From Amaranthus tricolor (lineage: Eukaryota; Streptophyta; Magnoliopsida; Caryophyllales; Amaranthaceae): a stretch of 64,000 nucleotides of DNA. A program made the position numbers and the translations under genes. Below, in pieces: positions 24,900 to 35,300 of the stretch. Where the stretch lies: contig NC_080047.1 of assembly GCF_026212465.1 (NCBI RefSeq), positions 37,260,674 through 37,324,673 of the forward strand, in the 5' to 3' direction. The notes under the pieces are model-generated. The model had not been told where the DNA came from, did not search any database, and was given only the letters and a program-made list of their open reading frames with translations. The first letter of the stretch is position 1, and each line of letters starts with the position of its first letter.

Positions 24900-25290
24900 T
24901 GTACATATTGTAGTATAAATATGCTTACACTTTTATATTGCAATCATACTAACGTATACTAATACACTTCTTATATTCTCCCTACTTAACATACTACTAT
25001 TTTTAAGGTTTGTTTTGACAAAAAAAATAAAAAAATATTCTACATATCTACAAAAGTTTTTCTATAATTCTTCTTTGATTTTATTTTATTTTTGAATTGT
25101 AGTATAAATATGCTTACACTCTTTTATTGCAATCGTATTAAAGTATATGAGTTTACCAATCTGTTTTCAATCACTTATAATACTACTTTTCTCCTTATAT
25201 TCTCCCTACTACTTAACATACTCCTATTTTTACGGTTTGTTTGACAAAAAAAAATACTCTACATATCCGCAAAAGTTTTATTTTATTTTT
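24900..25290. repeat. imperfect direct repeat of about 185 bp
   Basis: Two copies (about 24912-25065 and 25100-25285) both contain GTAGTATAAATATGCTTACA, TATTCTCCCTAC, CTTAACATACT and GGTTTGTTTTGACAAAA-type text followed by CTACATATC. They fill the gap between the Harbinger element and the long-TIR element. Confidence 0.75.
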
Positions 25291-25786
25291 TGAAGGGAAA
25301 ATGCAAATAACTACCACAAAATTTGAGTGTTTCGCGAATTACAGCTGTAAAGTTTAATTTTTGCGAATTATTGCCATCAAATATTAATTGTTGACAGTGT
25401 TCAGGCCACATGACCGGATTCGTACGTTTTGACCTATTTTTACCGGTTTAACTTTGAATTTCCACTCTTTCCCGTAATTAACTATAGTAATTAACTTCTA
25501 ACTCCCTCATTCGCTCTTCTTTCATCATCATCATCATCACATTCATCTTATTTTCTCTTAAAATTTTTCAACTTAATAATTTCCTTTAACCTCCATCATT
25601 ATCCATTTCTCCCAAAGAAGCCATTGAAATAACTTCACATTTTCCACCATAGAATTCCTTGCCTGACTTCTCCCCCGAATGGTTCCCACTCCCACCATAA
25701 ACAAGATGAAATTCACCATAGCTCCTCTCCAAAATATATGTCCATGTCTTCCATTAAGGAAGAACCCTAACCCCATGATTGAAAAC

Positions 25787-25792
<6 letters not shown>

Positions 25793-25823
<31 letters not shown>

Positions 25824-25854
25824 TAGTTAAATGAAAATAGGGGGGGGGGGGGGG
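25793..25854. repeat. duplicated long G-runs (29 and 15 G)
   Basis: G29 (25793-25821) and G15 (25840-25854) are each followed by a similar phrase (TTAGTTAAATGAAAATA). So a unit of G-run plus phrase has been duplicated and the run length has changed. Such runs form G-quadruplexes readily; exact lengths may suffer sequencing error. Confidence 0.9.
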
Positions 25855-26007
25855 TTAGTTAAATGAAAATAAAGTATTAATTAGTCACTCAAAACATATT
25901 CAAAATTCACCTGTATGTAAAAATTTAAGCTATCAATATCAATTAGAGTATAAAATCATAGAAAATTGAAAACCCATTAGTTAAAAATTACTACTTGGAA
26001 TCTCTAA

Positions 26008-26560
26008 CGGCCCGTTTGGTTGATGGTAATAAAATAATGGGAATGAAATGTTATAATGGCAATAGTAATGAAGGAATGGATATGAGAATTGGTAATGAAG
26101 ATTCTTTTGTTTGGTGTGCATGACTAAAGAATAGTAATGAAAGATAATATTCCATTGATTGCATTTGGTTATTAGTAATAAAAAATGGTAATGACTCTTA
26201 GTTTCATTATTGTATATTTGTATCTAAAAACATTATTGTATCTAAATTATTCTATCTATTGATTCTTTTTTAATAATAATATTTTTTTGGATAATTACAT
26301 ACATTACCTTTTTTTTCTTCATTATTTTTTTTCTTCAGCTCGAAACAACATTACCTTATTTTATTACCACAGTAATACTTCATTACCATTACAGCCTAAT
26401 ACCAGGTTGTTTGATGGTAATAAAAATGGCCCTTTTTGGTAATTTAATTACCTTATTTTATTACCATCCATTACCATTGAAGGCATCCAAACAAACAAAT
26501 TTGTAATTACTTCATTTTATTACCATTACCGCCCTCTAATACCATGTACCAAACGGGCCG
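26008..26560. mobile_element. Tourist-like MITE nested in the long-TIR element
   Basis: 553 bp with inverted ends CGGCCCGTTTGGT and ACCAAACGGGCCG and the 3 bp target duplication TAA on both sides (26005-26007, 26561-26563). This is the PIF/Harbinger signature. The interior is rich in GGTAATRAAATAATGG and its complement. It is later than the element it interrupts. Confidence 0.9.
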
Positions 26561-27553
26561 TAAAAGTACAAGAATCAAATTAACATAAAATATCAATTAA
26601 AATTTCAGTATTTGGCAACACAGGTTGGTTGCCTAATAAACAACCCCAAATAACCAAACATCGGCAATCACAAGTTAGGGTTCTTATTGAAAGTAAATTG
26701 GGGGTTTTTTTATCAAGAAGATTAATTGAATATTAGAAGGTCCAAGTTAGAGTTTATATTAATTTGGGGTTTTTGGATTGAAGTCAAGATTAATGAAAAA
26801 TGATCAATTAAAGATCAATAAAGTGATTAAAGCCATTCTTATGAAGTTGGTCATCATCCATGACATTTTAATTTCTTAATGCTATGTTTGGGAACAATGA
26901 TTTCATTTAAAGATTTGAAATTGGCTTAAATCTATTGTTTGGAAAATCAAAAATTTTCAAATTTGGATTTGAATCAAATTCCATCATTGTTTTCAAAGTA
27001 GTTAAAATTGAGAATTTGAAAATGACTACCCAAATCTTGTCATTCTTAAATTCTTCATTTATAATTTCATAAGGAAAATTCATAATTTAAAATGAAAATA
27101 CAGTAAAGTTTTCTATGATGAATTGAGGTAACCTCATCAGACTCGCATGATTTAAGTTTAGTAATTTTTATGTTGATGAAAATAGTAGAGTTATTTGAAG
27201 GGTTTTTTTAGGAGAAAGGGATGATGGAGGTTTAAGAAAATGGTTAATTTGAGAAATTGTAAGAGAAAATAAGGTGAATTTGATGATAATGATGAAAAAA
27301 GAGTGAATAAAGGAGTTGAAAATTAGCTACTATAATTAATTCATGAATGAATTCATAAATGAGAGTAGAAAGTCAAAGTTAAAACCGTAAAAAATAGATC
27401 AAGATATATGGATTTGATCATGTGACCTGAACGCTATCAACAATTAATATTTAATGGCAGTAATTTGCAAAAATTATACTTTGCGGCAGTAATTTACAAA
27501 ACACTAACTTTGGAGTATGCAAATTTTTTTTTTTAAAAAAATATGAATAAATG

Positions 27554-28165
27554 GAGTCTATTCCCGTTATATTGCTCAAAAAAAAAATAATTCCCACTTT
27601 ACATTATGTGGGAAACTATTTCCCACATTACCGTCCACGTCAGAAATTTTTTTTTTTTTTTTTTTCAGACAAAACCGCCACTTGAGATGGCGGTTTGCCT
27701 TAAGCACTAAACCGCCACATGAAGTAGCGGTTTGCTTATTAATTTTTTTTTTAAAAAAAAAATTAAAATGACATGCTGTTTTGTACTGCTATAAAACCGC
27801 CACTTGAAGTGGCGGTTTGCTTACTTTTTTTTTTTTTTAAAAAAAAAAATTTAATAATGTTTTGTACTACTACAAAACCGCCATTTGAAGTGGCGGTTAT
27901 CTTACTTTTTATTTAAAAAAAAAAAAAATGGTTTTGTACTACTTCAAGTGGCGGTTTACTATTTTTTTTTTTTTTTAAAAAATTAAAATCCACAAAACGC
28001 CATTTCAAGTAGCGGTTTAGTTCAGATCTCTTAACAAAACCGCCATTTCAGGTAGCGGTTTTATTAAAAAAAAAATGTGACGTGGACGGTAATGTGGGAA
28101 ATAGTTTCCCACATAATGCAAAGTGAGAATTATTTTTTTTTGAGCAATATAATGGGAATAGACTC
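27554..28165. mobile_element. Mutator-type MITE with internal palindrome array
   Basis: 612 bp. Ends are perfect inverted GAGTCTATTCCC / GGGAATAGACTC, and inverted similarity runs about 95 bp inward (TTATGTGGGAAACTATTTCC, CATTACCGTCCACGTCA). The 9 bp GAATAAATG flanks both sides (27545-27553, 28166-28174), diagnostic of Mutator-superfamily insertion. The interior (27670-28065) is an array of ACCGCCA...TGGCGGT palindromes separated by T/A runs. No protein coding. It lies directly upstream of the presumed cyclin T leader. Confidence 0.9.
27670..28065. repeat. array of six full and one half AAACCGCC palindromes
   Basis: Full units start near 27673, 27708, 27793, 27872, 27994 and 28035, with a right half at about 27941-27958. 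The best unit has 12-nt arms AAACCGCCACTT and AAGTGGCGGTTT around a single G. The others keep the arms with one to three changes, some of them compensating (CATTT versus CACTT at the left, AAGTAG versus AAGTGG at the right). Spacers are A/T runs with TTTTGTACTACT. Confidence 0.9.
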
Positions 28166-28199
28166 GAATAAATGTTGAAATGAGAAGATGGCGTGTTTA

Positions 28200-29371
28200 A
28201 AACGTATAGCAGATTAGGGCGTTAAAGCTATTATAATCGGTACATCATTCAAAAAAGGGAAAGCACAGCACAGACCTGCCATTCTCTCCTAGCTCGGCGG
28301 CCGGTGATATATGCGCATCTGTACTACGATTCTTATCTTTTTTCTTTCTTCTTATCGATCCCTTTGATTTCTGTAAGTTTTTTCATTAATCTTCTCTTTT
28401 GATTTTGTTTTCTTGCCGATCCCTTTCTGTTTGGCACTTCAATTCTATGATTAATGGTTTGTTTTGGAACACTATTAAGTTGATTGAAGCGGCAAAATTT
28501 GTCCTTCTCGAGCAAGTTTTGTGGGTTAGGGTTTGTAATTGACGATAGCGTATGTAGATCACCCCTTGTGGATTGTTGGGATATGAATTACTAATGAAAT
28601 TAAGGAGTTTCATTTGTTTATTTTTTGAGTTTTGGCAATTTTATTATTTGTTTTAATTATGGAGTGATCTTGTGATTTTGGTACTATTTTAGTGGTGGTT
28701 ACATTTGGTGCTGCGTGCTGGTTATCCTTTGGTATTGGGTGCTGAATTGTTAAATTCATTCTGATTGATCGAAATGAATAAATTATAGTTATGGAAAAAT
28801 CACTGAAAACATTTCATGTGAATCCAATTCAATCCAGTATTTTTTCTCGTTAATTTCTATCACCATCCATAATCATTGGTAACATACATTTATGATTGTG
28901 TTGTCATGGAAATCGTTCAAGGATCTTCCTTAATTATTTCTTATAATCTCATGATCATTACTACTATATTTGCGGCCTAAGTTGCTGATGACATTTACCT
29001 GTTTTTACTGTGTTATTCTTGTATCTTATTAGCATTCGCTTTGTCATTTTCATTAGTCTGTATGCGATAATATACTGAAATACTGAAGTTTTTGGTAAAG
29101 ATTTGCCTTGTCATTGTGTGCTGTATTGATTTGAAAAAATTTGTTTGTCTACACATATCTATTTTTTTTATTGCAAAACAAGTTTTTAAGTTAATTTATT
29201 AGTAGTATATTTACATATGAGCGTTTTTGCTGTATCTCTTAAAAGTAAGGCGTCTTTCAGCTTTTCCAGTTTTCCTCCTCTTGAAGTGTATCTTTATTTA
29301 TTTTTTCATTTTTTTTCAGTTTTAATAACTGATAATAATCACTCATGATAGTGCTTTATTTGGTTTCGCAG
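28200..29371 (+). promoter_or_regulatory. promoter, 5' leader and probable leader intron of the cyclin T gene
   Basis: A CT/GC-richer patch at about 28263-28375 (GACCTGCCATTCTCTCC, GCTCGGCGGCCGGTG) looks like a 5' UTR. A donor-like CT|GTAAGT at 28373 and the acceptor TTTCGCAG ending at 29371, five bases before the ATG, would define a leader intron of about 1 kb, common in plant regulatory genes. Not confirmed by transcript data. Confidence 0.55.
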
Positions 29372-29376
29372 AAAAC

Positions 29377-32300
29377 ATGTCTTATGGACGAAGTTATCAA
29401 CCACAAGGAGGTACATTGTTTGAATTTCATGGACGAACCTTTCCCCGAAACCAAAACTATGACTATATGCAGAATGAGGCCTATTATAACTGCAATAGAT
29501 ATAACCAATTTGGGAATAGGATTTTTGATGATATGAGGAGACATGACTTTCACTCCAATGTCCCGGGAAACTGCAGAGAACGAGCACACCAAGGAAATTA
29601 CTATAGGCCTCATCATGTATCACCATCTTCTAAACGGAGGAAGCTCTCTGAAAATGCCTGGGGAAGTGATGGGGCTTCTTATTGCCAATCAAATCATTTT
29701 GTATTTTCGACTACCAATCCCTCAGCCGAATCTTTATTTTTTCCTGCTACAGCTGCAACTAGTACAAGTTCTCATTGTCATACAGTGGGTAAACGTGGAC
29801 GATCTGACCTGGAAGATGAAGAATGTGCAATTTTTATGTCTAAGGAGGAGATTGAGAGGTGCTCTCCCTCTAGAAAAGATGGGATTGATGTCTTACATGA
29901 AACAAGATTGAGATACTCATATTGCGGCTTTATTCACAACCTAGGGATGCGGCTAGATTTGTAAGTTTGATCTTTGGTTGCTATTGAAGTGTATTTGATG
30001 TATTTTTGATTGAAACCAACATTCATTTTTATTCCACATTGTTCTTTGTTGCTAATTGCTATATTTCCCTCATTCCTCAATTTGATTACATTTTCCTCCC
30101 CATTTTCCTCGGTTTAGTTATAACATTTCAATTTTTTCAAGATTCCACATAATTATTTTATTTGTTTCAAAATTTTCCATTTGTGACATTTTAAGTTATA
30201 GTTCAACTTTTTAACTACCTTTTTGTTTGTTACAAACCATATTGTAAAATTGTGGTTGTGTTCGAGCTTCCGTAACGATACGGTGATGCGGTAGTCATAT
30301 TGCCAAATATCATCCAAAATCATGAGACATATCTTGATACAACTGTAATGCTGCTTTTTTTACACCTTGGCACCGCGGGTATTATCCGTTTCGGTAAATA
30401 CAAACATCTAAACCCCTTTTAATTTGAAGTTAAATTAACCAATGTAGGTGGTTGACCACCACTAATGGATTGTTTGACTGTTTTTTTCAATCATGAATGT
30501 GATTTGTCATTTGAATGAAATTGAAGAACCCATTAAAATAACCCTACAATTGGAATTCAGCCCTGAAACAGGGCAAATGTCCATTTGCTTCAACCAAACG
30601 TTAAAGGTTTTTGGCCAGATTGGTTACCATGGCTGTATTATAAAATTAAGAGTATTTAAAGGTTGTAGTTGACTACAAAAAGGTTGAAAAATCTTCAAAA
30701 AATAGAACACAAATTTGAAAGGTCACATTTTGCACATTACCTTATTGATTGATTAATTATGTTGGACTAACCTTATCCTCACGTCACCTGTACATTTTTT
30801 TCTATTTATTTGGTATTGAAAGTAATTATTCATTAAAAAATTTACATTGCCGTTTCTTTATAATACGACTAATGATAAGCAAATACCAAGTATTCCAATA
30901 ATACTTCATGCCATCTGATTTTTAAGTTATTTTTTGACAAAGGAAGTAATTAATTAGTGTTTGTGTTTTTTTAATTACTCCGTGATGTATTGCTTTTCTA
31001 TTTACATTATTATATATTATGTAGGCCACAAACAACAATGGGTACTGCAATGGTTTTGTGCCATCGCTTTTTCGTCCGACGCTCTCATGCCTGCCATGAT
31101 AGATTTGTAAGTTAATTATAATGCCTATTTCCTATCATCGACGAGTTGTTGGAAGTATTAAGGAGATGATTTGGTAACATGTGACATAATTGATGAATTT
31201 CTCTTGCAGTTGATTGCGACAGCTGCTGTCTTCCTTGCTGCAAAGTCTGAAGAGACCATACGCCCTTTGAATGACGTATTGAAATCTTCTTGCGAAATTC
31301 TTCACAATCAAAATTTTAGCTTCTACATGCTTTCTATTGTGAGTATATTTAGCTGTGTTTACTATGTTAAAAAATGTGGCTACCACTTCATATTCGCCTA
31401 GGATTTTTTTGCAGTAAAAACAACTTTTTAAATGAAGATGTTGGTATATGCATTTCTGTGTGATGCCTTTTATTCTTGTGGCCATATGATTCTCATGATT
31501 GTTTTGGATTTTTTTAAAAGATCATTATGGAAGAAGAATGCTACCCAAGAACAAAGTCAGATTTTTCTAAAATAAATATTGCTTAGATTAGGAGAAAGAA
31601 ATAACTAATACAAGCTTGTATATAATTTTTGTAAATTTTTAATGACTTTTTGAAGCTTTAGATGTTCTTTCGAGTATGTTTCTTTTGTGAATTTCTCTAT
31701 TGTTTGGAAAGTAATGAAGTTTTCATTTAATTTAGTTAATTTATAATGTACACATCACATGCTCATCCATTTAGCATCAAGTAGTAACATCTCTTGGATG
31801 ATTTTAGCGTTTCTCAGATGAGTAATAGTTTCAGATTTTTCAGTGTCCTAGTCTCCTGGACTTACTTTTATGGTGGTTGTTTAGTACGTATCTTCACCAA
31901 AACACACATGCATATATGCCCTCCCCCATCACAAAACAACACGTACAAATGTATACATATGAAGCACATTGGACCTGCTTTTTTGAAAATAAATTTTTTG
32001 CTAGTCTACTTGGAGGTGCCGGAAGTGCACTCCTAGCATCTCGAACATTTCTACCACCGACGTACTTGTAATTAGCAATGATCTCAGATCTTACTATGGG
32101 GTATAGTTTGGTGAAGTCTGAAACTTGGATTGGGTCTGGTTAAGTTGATTGTCTGGCTGCTTACCTTGACTTGATTTAAGAATGTCATGCATTATTGTAT
32201 GCCATTAGTTTGAACTGCATAACAATAGAGTTCAATTATGCAAATATGCATAAAAGTTTGCTTATACTTTCACCTTTTTAAATACTCTTCTGATTCCTTT

Positions 32301-35300
32301 ATTTCTTGATTTAGTGTCATTGTACGTAGATCTGAATTGATTATATTAGAGTTTTATGGTTTCACCATTTTTCTTCCGGCAAAATGTTACACCATGCAGG
32401 ATTGGTTTGAGCAATATCGGGAACGAATTATTGAGGCAGAACAGTTAATATTGACTACCTTGAATTTTGAGCTCAGTGTGCAACATCCTTATGATACCTT
32501 GACATTAATCCTCAACAAGCTAGGTGTTTCACAGACACACTTGATGAATCTAGCATTAAACTTGGTTAGTGAAGGGTAAGTTTGAAGAAGTAAGATATTT
32601 TGTTTGGTATTACACAATCTTTGCTTGCTTGTGCCTTTTGTTTGAAGCGATGTTGTGTTGGAATGTAGTGGCTTTGGAGGTAATTAAAGGTTTAATGTTT
32701 TGGTGTAAGGTATTGCTATTTGGAATTTGCTTGTTCATTTATCCTTATTTTGTTTAAAAGTGGAGAGCTCAAGCCCAAGTGCATGAAGGCCCATTCTATT
32801 TAGAGAATTGCAAAGTGGATGGTTATCTTATCACTGAATTTCTATCAACAACTGGTTTAGGGGAATGTATTTTCCAAGATATTTGCTATTTCATGATATT
32901 GTTTTTTGTTTTCATCTCATGTCATTGTTTCTTATGAGCAGTTGTTTACTTTTATCTACAGCGTAAAGTATTGATTTTTTGGCACGCAAAATAATTGCAG
33001 GGTTGATATGCCTAGCTGGCGGATTGATTTGCTATCATGAAGTTATGTTTTACATCTGAGGTTGAACTGCCGATGTGTTATGGATTCCTTAACCTGAATA
33101 ATACCTGTCAAGATGGTATTTGATAGTAGCAGATTGACTTAGATTTTGTTCCATAAAGGATTCTAGTGACTTTTTCAGTTTCTTATTGTCACTGAACCAA
33201 AAAAGAAAAGCAAATTAGAATATACGGTATTCACTCGCTGATCTTTGTTGCGACGATTTTAGTTTTAAAGGTCCCATGCGCCCTAAGGCGCGTCTAAAGG
33301 CTCTAGGTGTCAAGCGAAAGTACTAGCCTTTGGGTTTGAGCCTTTGAGGTGTCCCACAATACAAAAAAGGAAATTCTACCCCCCCCCCCCCCCCCCCAAA
33401 AAAAAAAAAAAAAAACAGAAAAGAAGAAATATAAAGAGTAAGAAAAAGGGAAGAAAAATAAAGAAAAGAAAACATATGTGGTGGGTGCTTGCATCGAAAG
33501 AGCTTCATTTTGAGGCTACAACCAAAAGGCGCTCCGGAGCATTTTCCTTTAAGTACTACAAGGCGCTCGCCTTATGGAATTGCCTTGGCTAGTCTTATCA
33601 AAGCGTTTGACCCATTGCCCACATAGGCGCTAGCCTTGGTGAGCTATTTAAAACTAACTTGAAGATTGATGGTTCAAATTTACTAAGATGACTTTCACGT
33701 ATCTTGCTGTTGGAGTGGTCTGTGACTGTCTGTTTTGTGTTATGATTGAAGGGACTTGGTCAGAAAAATTTCTAGGACCTGCTGCAGTGTATTCTACTCT
33801 TTTGTTGATAGGTCCTTGAAATTTGAAAAACGTTTTCATAGTTAAAGCTCGTATTTGTGGATAAGAATACAAAGCTTTAGTAAAAAGTGAATTTAACAGC
33901 CATTGCTTCATTGGCTTTTATGTTGTGAGCTGATCCTTTAGGGTGCGTAAATGTAGAAGAAACCTGGTAAGCTGAAACCAATTTTCGAGTCTTGTGTTTG
34001 AAACCTTTTATATTGCTCTAGATACCGGGATTTACTTGTACTTTATCATTGTTTTCAACATTTTATTGTTTGGAACTTGGATATGGCTGGTTTAGGGATG
34101 TAAATGGCGCTTCTCGGAGATTCAAGAAATGGTAAAGGGGGGAAATTGATCGGAACGTTTACTACAAATCACCAACATATTAACTTACATAGAGTATATT
34201 CCATTCGGGGAATTTAGGATAAATTGAGGTTTAGCCTAACCTTCAAAACCTACATTTTAATTGGGGAGTGAAAGATTTCTCTTCTATGTTAGAAAGTCGT
34301 TCTTGAAATCCCTGGGTGTGTTTCACATTACGTGGACTTTGTTTAGTAATCTGGAACCTGATTCTATATAGCTAGGGCTTGGGAGTTAATTAGAATTTCA
34401 AATGTCTTTTATTTGGTTTTTATTTTGATGCACAAGTATAATTTTTAGATAAATTAGTTTTAAGCAGTTCACTTTGTCTTCTGCACCTGTGGTCTCCCAT
34501 TTTCTTTTGTGTGTGGTTAAGGGGGGTGCTGAGAGATGATGATGGTCCTTTACTTCCATTTCCTTTGGTTCTAAATATTTGCAACACTATCCATGGTTCT
34601 GGTGTTTTAGTTACTTTTCGTGTTGACTTCATCTTGTAGTTATTCTAACGAGACGATGATGGTCCTTTACTTCCATTTCCTTTGTTTCTAAATATGTGCA
34701 ACACTATCCATGGTACTGGTGTTTGAGTTACTTTTCGTGTTGACTTTATCTTGTAGTTATTCTAACTTGGTTACTTATTTACCGTTGAGACTATGTTTCA
34801 CGTAAATTTGCTCAATATTGAGGTGGACTCTTTGTTTATCTTGGTGTTGCATACATGGCTGAAGTGATGTAAATGTGTTAAGAAGCTATATCTAAAGCAA
34901 TATCATGAAATTCATCATCTTGATGGATTGTTACACTTAATGAGCTGATAGACTTTTTCAGAGACCCAAATGTTAACCATGTCATGTTCATTTGAGTAGC
35001 TCACTTGTGAACTCAAGATCCAAAATGTTGGTTCCATGTGCATTTGGGGATTCCTTCTTGTACACTTTATTTGGGGTTTTCTTGTATGTGCTGGGATGAA
35101 TGTAAGAAGTTTTCTTAAAAATGTTGGAATGCCCTATTTGTTTAGAACATCTTGTAAGTTTTCCCAATCAATAAGCTACATTTCCATATTAGGAAATAGT
35201 CCCCACATTGATTCTCGTCCACACAGTTTTCTATTTCAATAGAAATCACACAATTTGAACTTTTTATTTTTATTCTCCCGATAAGGATAAGTACAGATTA

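Larger units (their letters stand above)
25296..27530. mobile_element. long-TIR (Mutator-like or fold-back) element
   Basis: About 330 bp at each end are inverted copies. The left arm runs GCAAATAACTACC, GCGAATTATTGCC, AATATTAATTGTTGACAG, TTCAGGCCACATGA; the right arm gives the same words on the opposite strand from 27525 back to about 27200. The outer arms consist of short repeats built on (T)GCRAATTAYTGCC. No transposase is seen inside; the interior holds G-runs, a nested MITE and AT-rich sequence. Long inverted ends without coding capacity favour a non-autonomous MULE. The target duplication could not be read in the A/T runs. Confidence 0.75.

Noticed and set aside
27670..28065. CRISPR-like array (short palindromic repeats with spacers)
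   Set aside because: Spacers are A/T runs, not unique sequences, spacing is irregular, and the array is inside a plant Mutator-type MITE with a 9 bp target duplication.
29339..29626. Minus-strand open frames opposite cyclin T exon 1
   Set aside because: They are shadows of the real exon, which joins in phase with five others.
33303..33592. Pro/Lys or Gly/Phe-rich open frames around the C19A18 tract
   Set aside because: Generated by the homopolymer tract inside the cyclin T intron.
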